From the NCBI GenBank assembly GCA_963555835.3, contig CAUVWZ020000002.1, positions 186,001 to 250,000 of the forward strand: 64,000 bases of DNA. The letters are read 5' to 3'. Shown here piece after piece: positions 60,340-64,000 of the stretch. A model generated the notes under the pieces. The model was not told the DNA's origin, did not search any database, and was given only the letters and a program-made list of their open reading frames with translations. Each line of letters begins with the position of its first letter. Position 1 is the stretch's first letter. Source of the stretch: JAPUME01 sp027294185 (GTDB lineage: Bacteria; Acidobacteriota; Terriglobia; UBA7540; JAPUME01). The translations under genes and the position numbers were made by a program.

Positions 60340-60800
60340 TCAAGGTCGGTGAGGTTGGAAATCCTTCAGAAGGGAATTCGTTTCAATGATGCTGCCGGAA
60401 TGCGTCGTCCGTTCCGGCACGATACCGATCCCGTTCTTGAACCAACGTATCACCCGACCGCCGACGTTACGGTAGATTACCAGATAAGCATTGTCGATCT
60501 TCCGGAAAGGCGTTGCCAGGTCTTCCTGACTCTCCACGAGCCAGTAGTACAAGCCCGGGTTAGGTGCGCCCCCTTTGCCCTGACGAAATAGAAGGACCTG
60601 ATCGTGGTCGGCTTGACTCTGCGAGGAGGATCGCCCACGTTCGTCTCGCGCGTTTCCTCCTAGAACCAACGGTTGCCCACCGGTAATGGAAAGTAGTCCA
60701 AGATATCGATCGTCTGTTTTACGTCCCGGCTGAACAGGGGGGCGATTTGTGGGTAAGCAGAAGAAGCACAAATCAAAACAACCAGAAAAGGAACAAACAT
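60340..60800 (-). pseudogene. Frameshifted secreted protein gene
   Basis: From ATG 60800 one frame encodes a signal peptide (FVPFLVVLICASSAYPQ) and then DYFPLPVGNRWF before a TAG. A different frame covers the rest to the stop at 60340: PGLYYWLVES, NAYLVIYRNVGG, GIGIVPERTTHSGSI, and SLLKDF. The two halves together match a common pattern (FPL-x-VGNRW..., then GVGIVxEE...). At least one frameshift and perhaps a nonsense change separate them, so the gene is probably dead. Reading frame errors in the assembly are possible. Confidence 0.5.
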
Positions 60801-60981
60801 TGTGTTCCGTATTGGTTTCTTGAACCGGAACCCCATGCCGAAATAACTCCATCGAGATGGTATCAGATCGTCAGGCGCTTACCCAGAATGGATACGTTGA
60901 CTTGCCCCGCGAACCGAACTAAAATTCCGCCGTACGAGATTTCGCATCCGTTCCAATTTCAATCCTTGAGGCGTCAATTCG

Positions 60982-62292
60982 ATGAAGACCTTTGTGTCCG
61001 TAGTTCTTTCCGCCACCCTTTGCCTGATTGCGATTGCCTTCTTCTCCCCCCATACAGTGCGGGGACAGCGCGAACAGACCAACTACGACGAATCCAAGGT
61101 CCCTCCCTACACTCTTCCCGATCCTCTGGTGACGTCCGGCGGCGAGCGGGTCCTCGACGCCCGGACTTGGATTGGGAAGCGACGGCCGGAGATTCTGAAG
61201 CTATTTGAGACGCACGTTTACGGACGCAGCCCCGGCCGGCCGAATCAATTGAAGTTCGAGGTGACCTCCACCGACCCCAACGCCCTCGGCGGGAAAGCCA
61301 CTCGGAAACAAGTCTCCGTTCTGTTTGCCGGCGGCAAGGACGGCCCGAAGGCGGAACTTCTCGTCTACTTCCCCAACGGCGCACAAAAACCCGTGCCGGC
61401 CTTCCTCGGATTAAACTTTTATGGGAATCACACCATCCATTCCGATCCGGGGATCACTCTTTCGAAGCAGTGGATGCGTACGAATGAGAACATGGCAGTG
61501 GTGAATCATCGTGCCACGGAAGCGTCCCGCGGGAAGAGTTCCGGCCGGTGGGCGGTGGAGAAAATCCTGGCCCGGGGATACGCGCTGGCCACCGTTTATT
61601 ACGGGGACCTCGACCCGGACTATGACGATGGGTTCCAAAACGGAGTCCATCCGCTCTTTTATGGAGAAGGGCAGACTCGGCCCGCCGCCGACGAGTGGGG
61701 ATCGATCGCAGCTTGGGCGTGGGGACTCAGCCGGGTGATGGATTACTTCGAGACCGATGCGGACATCGATCACACAAAGGTGGCCGTGATGGGACACTCG
61801 CGGCTGGGGAAGACCTCACTCTGGGCCGGGGCGCGGGACCCCCGCTTCGCCCTGGTCATTTCCAACAACTCCGGGTGCGGCGGGGCGGCCCTGAGCCGGC
61901 GGCGGTTCGGAGAGACGGTCGCCGCCATCAACCGAAAGTTCCCGCACTGGTTCTGCGCGAATTTCAACAAGTATAACGGCCACGAAGACGCCTTGCCGGT
62001 GGACCAGCACATGTTGATTGCCTTGATCGCCCCGCGTCCGGCGTACGTGGCCAGCGCCGCGGAGGACCGCTGGGCGGACCCTCGTGGGGAATTCCTCTCT
62101 CTAAAGCACGCCGACCCGGTCTACCGCCTCTTCGGCAAAGAAGGTCTGACGGCAGAGGAGATGCCGGACCTGAACCGGCCGGTAGGAACCACCCTCGGGT
62201 ACCACGTCCGGAGCGGGGGCCACAACGTCACCGATTACGACTGGGAGCGTTACCTTGACTTTGCCGACCGGCATTTGAAAAAGGCTCGCTAA
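60982..62292 (+). CDS. Glucuronoyl esterase-like protein (CE15 family)
   Basis: The 436-residue protein has a signal peptide (VVLSATLCLIAIAFFSPHTV) and an alpha/beta-hydrolase fold of the CE15 type: the nucleophile motif GHSRLGK with Ser near 272, FALVISNNSGCGGAALSRR, and SGGHNVTDYDW with the catalytic His near 415. Members split ester bonds between glucuronoxylan and lignin. Secretion fits breakdown of plant polysaccharides. Its specificity is inferred. Confidence 0.85.
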   Translation: MKTFVSVVLSATLCLIAIAFFSPHTVRGQREQTNYDESKVPPYTLPDPLVTSGGERVLDARTWIGKRRPEILKLFETHVYGRSPGRPNQLKFEVTSTDPNALGGKATRKQVSVLFAGGKDGPKAELLVYFPNGAQKPVPAFLGLNFYGNHTIHSDPGITLSKQWMRTNENMAVVNHRATEASRGKSSGRWAVEKILARGYALATVYYGDLDPDYDDGFQNGVHPLFYGEGQTRPAADEWGSIAAWAWGLSRVMDYFETDADIDHTKVAVMGHSRLGKTSLWAGARDPRFALVISNNSGCGGAALSRRRFGETVAAINRKFPHWFCANFNKYNGHEDALPVDQHMLIALIAPRPAYVASAAEDRWADPRGEFLSLKHADPVYRLFGKEGLTAEEMPDLNRPVGTTLGYHVRSGGHNVTDYDWERYLDFADRHLKKAR

Positions 62293-62625
62293 GAGCCTTT
62301 CCGTTACTTCCAATCTCCCCCCGGTTCCCCAGCCTTTGCACCAATCCGGTCACAACGGAGCGGATTGAATTGCTCTCCCAGACAGACTAAGATCCGGCCA
62401 TAAATTCAGAGTTCAAAAGTTATGATTGGCAAGAAAATCTCGCACTATTAGGATTACGGAGTTGCTCGGCAAAGGCCTGTTTGGAAAGGATCGTAATTTG
62501 CGCTACCCGACGGCCTCCGACCTGCTCCGCGACCTGAAACGGCTCAAGCGCGACACGGACACGCTCCACCCGCGTTGACTTGCTGAGGTGCGCGGCCTGA
62601 GATACGCTGCCTTGGAGAGGGAAAA
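62293..62625. other. Intergenic region, 333 bases, with kinase remnant
   Basis: Between the esterase and the LLM gene lies one recognisable remnant (62426-62578) and no other gene. The left part is AT-richer than its surroundings and holds no hairpin I could find. Confidence 0.5.
62426..62578 (+). pseudogene. Serine/threonine kinase C-terminal remnant
   Basis: One frame reads ITELLGKGLFGKDRNLRYP followed by TASDLLRDLKRLKRDTDT and a TGA at 62576. This is the conserved end of the kinase domain common in acidobacterial STPKs (ALEKDRNLRYQSA...LRADLKRLKRDT). The rest of the kinase is absent and an in-frame stop lies at 62423-62425, so it is a relic. Confidence 0.65.
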
Positions 62626-63654
62626 ATGCGACTGGGTTTGAATTTGGGCTACTGGGGTTCGGACCGCGTCGATCACGAGGCCCTCGCGCAGGAAGCCGAG
62701 CGCCTTGGTTACCATTCCGTATGGACCGCGGAGGCTTACGGGTCGGATGCGGTCACAACCCTGACATGGATTGCGGCAAAGACCCAGCGGATCAAGGTGG
62801 GAACCGCCATCCTGCAGATGCCTGCCCGCACGCCGGCGATGACGGCCATGACGGCGGCGACTCTTGATTTGCTGACCGGCGGACGGCTGCTATTGGGATT
62901 GGGTGTTTCGGGTCCGCAGGTGGTCGAAGGCTGGCACGGTGTGAGCTACGGCAGGCCGCTGGCTCGCGCCCGCGAGTACGTCGAAATTGTCCGCGCGATC
63001 TTGAGACGAGAGCAACCGCTCGAACACCACGGTCCTCATTATGATATTCCCGTTCAAGGGGGGACCGGGTTGGGCAAACCGCTCAAACTGATCCTCCACC
63101 CGCTGCGCGCGAACATTCCAATTTATCTGGCGGCCATCGGCCCGAAGAACGTGGCACTGGCGGCGGAGATTGCCGACGGCTGGCTGCCGATCTTCTTTTC
63201 GCCGCGAAGGATGAAAATCTTTCGCGAATCACTTAAAGAAGGATTTGCGCGCGCGGGCGCTTCTAAAGATGCTTCCCGGTTCGATATTGCGCCGAGCGTT
63301 CAGGTGGCTCTGGGTCGCGACCTGGAAGCCTGCCGAAATTCCCTCAAACCGCAGCTTGCGCTCTACATCGGCGGAATGGGACCTCGAGGGCGCAACTTTT
63401 ACTTCAACCTCGCGTGTCGCTACGGTTACGAGGATGCCGCCGTCAGGATTCAGGACTTTTTCTTGGAGGGTAAGCGAGCCGAAGCTGCCGAAGCCGTTCC
63501 GGACCAGCTTGTCGATGAAGTGGCGCTGTGCGGGCCGAAGGAGCGAATCGCAGAACGTCTGGCGCTGTGGCAGGAATGCGGCGTGAACACATTGATCTTT
63601 GGAGCGTCGAACCTTGAAACGTTGCGCGTAATGGCGGAACTCGTTCTCGCCTGA
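62626..63654 (+). CDS. LLM class F420-dependent oxidoreductase
   Basis: A 342-residue TIM-barrel luciferase-like protein: MRLGLNLGYWGSD, ERLGYHSVWTAEAYGSDA, GTAILQMPARTPAMTAM and LTGGRLLLGLGVSGPQVVEGWHG. The pattern fits the F420-dependent LLM class found in Actinobacteria and Acidobacteria. The substrate is unknown. Presence suggests the cell makes F420 or a similar cofactor. GAGAGGG stands upstream of the ATG. Confidence 0.86.
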   Translation: MRLGLNLGYWGSDRVDHEALAQEAERLGYHSVWTAEAYGSDAVTTLTWIAAKTQRIKVGTAILQMPARTPAMTAMTAATLDLLTGGRLLLGLGVSGPQVVEGWHGVSYGRPLARAREYVEIVRAILRREQPLEHHGPHYDIPVQGGTGLGKPLKLILHPLRANIPIYLAAIGPKNVALAAEIADGWLPIFFSPRRMKIFRESLKEGFARAGASKDASRFDIAPSVQVALGRDLEACRNSLKPQLALYIGGMGPRGRNFYFNLACRYGYEDAAVRIQDFFLEGKRAEAAEAVPDQLVDEVALCGPKERIAERLALWQECGVNTLIFGASNLETLRVMAELVLA

Positions 63655-63713
63655 GCAGGGTGAGCGTCCCTCTGTTTCCCTCCCCGTTGACTTGCCTTCG
63701 AGGGGAGACTAAG

Positions 63714-63842
63714 ATGGCTCCCGTCAAGAATTCTCCCAGGATTGAGAAGCCGATTTCTTATTTTCATTCGGAGGGAAAGCCGGGCGCGAAACGAGGATTG
63801 TCCGAGCCATCATCCAGCGCGCTGGATTTGCGACAACCATGA
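63714..63842 (+). CDS. Possible 42-residue ORF coupled to the lipoprotein gene
   Basis: ATG at 63714 is preceded at five bases by GAGGGGAGA, and its stop overlaps the lipoprotein start as ATGA. The peptide is basic and Ser/Pro-rich (MAPVKNSPRIEKPI...), without membrane helix or family. It could be a leader that couples translation, or chance. Confidence 0.25.
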   Translation: MAPVKNSPRIEKPISYFHSEGKPGAKRGLSEPSSSALDLRQP

Positions 63843-64000
63843 ACAACTACTTGAGGCTGATTCCGAAGTTCCTATTGTGCGGTCTGCTCTTGATGGTCGT
63901 CGTGGCCTGTTCGCCGCCTGAAGAGCGTCCCAAGGGTTGGGCCAAAGTCTATGAGGATGGCAAGGATTTATTTGCCCGGTCGGATTACGAGCGAGCGGTC
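63839..64000 (+). CDS. Lipoprotein with probable TPR, C-terminus outside window
   Basis: The first 54 residues are visible: signal helix (LIPKFLLCGLLLMVVVAC) with a VVAC lipobox at the +1 Cys, then a charged linker and YEDGKDLFARSDYERAV, which looks like the first helix pair of a TPR. Such lipoproteins often serve envelope assembly or TPR docking. The rest lies beyond 64000. Confidence 0.6.
   Translation, partial: MNNYLRLIPKFLLCGLLLMVVVACSPPEERPKGWAKVYEDGKDLFARSDYERAV

Noticed and set aside
1..64000. CRISPR arrays, complete insertion sequences, rRNA genes
   Set aside because: None were seen on either strand.

Overview
The window looks like a chromosomal piece of an uncultured Acidobacteriota-type Gram-negative bacterium. 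Pointers are the acidobacterial-style secreted VWA protein, serine/threonine kinase pieces of the kind common in that phylum, DUF4382/DUF5666 lipoproteins, a Planctomycete-cytochrome-C/DUF1549/DUF1553 plus DUF1501 pair, an F420-type LLM oxidoreductase and outer-membrane beta-barrels. This placement is inference from gene content; no 16S gene is present.

Layout. 1-848: the right end of an integrated phage-like element (P27-type small terminase and small minus-strand ORFs), closed by a 3' tRNA fragment that looks like an att site. 1.0-10.9 kb: a PD-(D/E)XK-type protein, a DUF3500 protein, a response-regulator remnant, a membrane protein with a spermidine-synthase-like domain, an outer-membrane protein preceded by five repeats in exact 11-bp phase, a DUF4382 lipoprotein, a 38-residue membrane peptide, a CPA2 antiporter, a hairpin-rich gap and a SRAP-family protein. 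11-17 kb: a CehA/McbA hydrolase, a PilZ protein and the conserved block rplU-rpmA-obgE-nadD-rsfS-rlmH behind a near-consensus promoter. 17-25 kb: an RND efflux pair, GNAT, EthD, class V aminotransferase, CPBP protease and TetR genes. 25-37.6 kb: rlmN, pgeF, acpS, TonB-like, pseudopilin, HAMP, VWA, rlmB, gltX and kinase genes, a MerR-type regulator and tRNA-Pro(CGG).

38.0-44.8 kb is a tightly packed acyl-CoA operon: SDR, acyl-CoA ligase, second SDR, MaoC hydratase, thiolase and acyl-CoA dehydrogenase. Together these give activation, oxidation, hydration, a second oxidation and thiolysis. A convergent sodium:solute symporter pair and a hotdog thioesterase follow. 47-50.5 kb holds a truncated ceramidase, a ferredoxin-MBL fusion and two PilZ proteins. 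50.7-56 kb holds the DUF1549/DUF1553 and DUF1501 pair and a zinc alcohol dehydrogenase.

The most striking item is at 56135-56944: a membrane-anchored peroxiredoxin-like gene whose reading frame passes through an in-frame TGA exactly at the peroxidatic cysteine (FYRGYW-U-PFC). A hairpin starts three bases after the TGA. This is best read as a selenoprotein with a bacterial SECIS. The window ends with a porin, a MerA-like flavoprotein, a frameshifted secreted-protein gene, a CE15-like esterase, a kinase remnant, an LLM oxidoreductase and the start of a lipoprotein gene.
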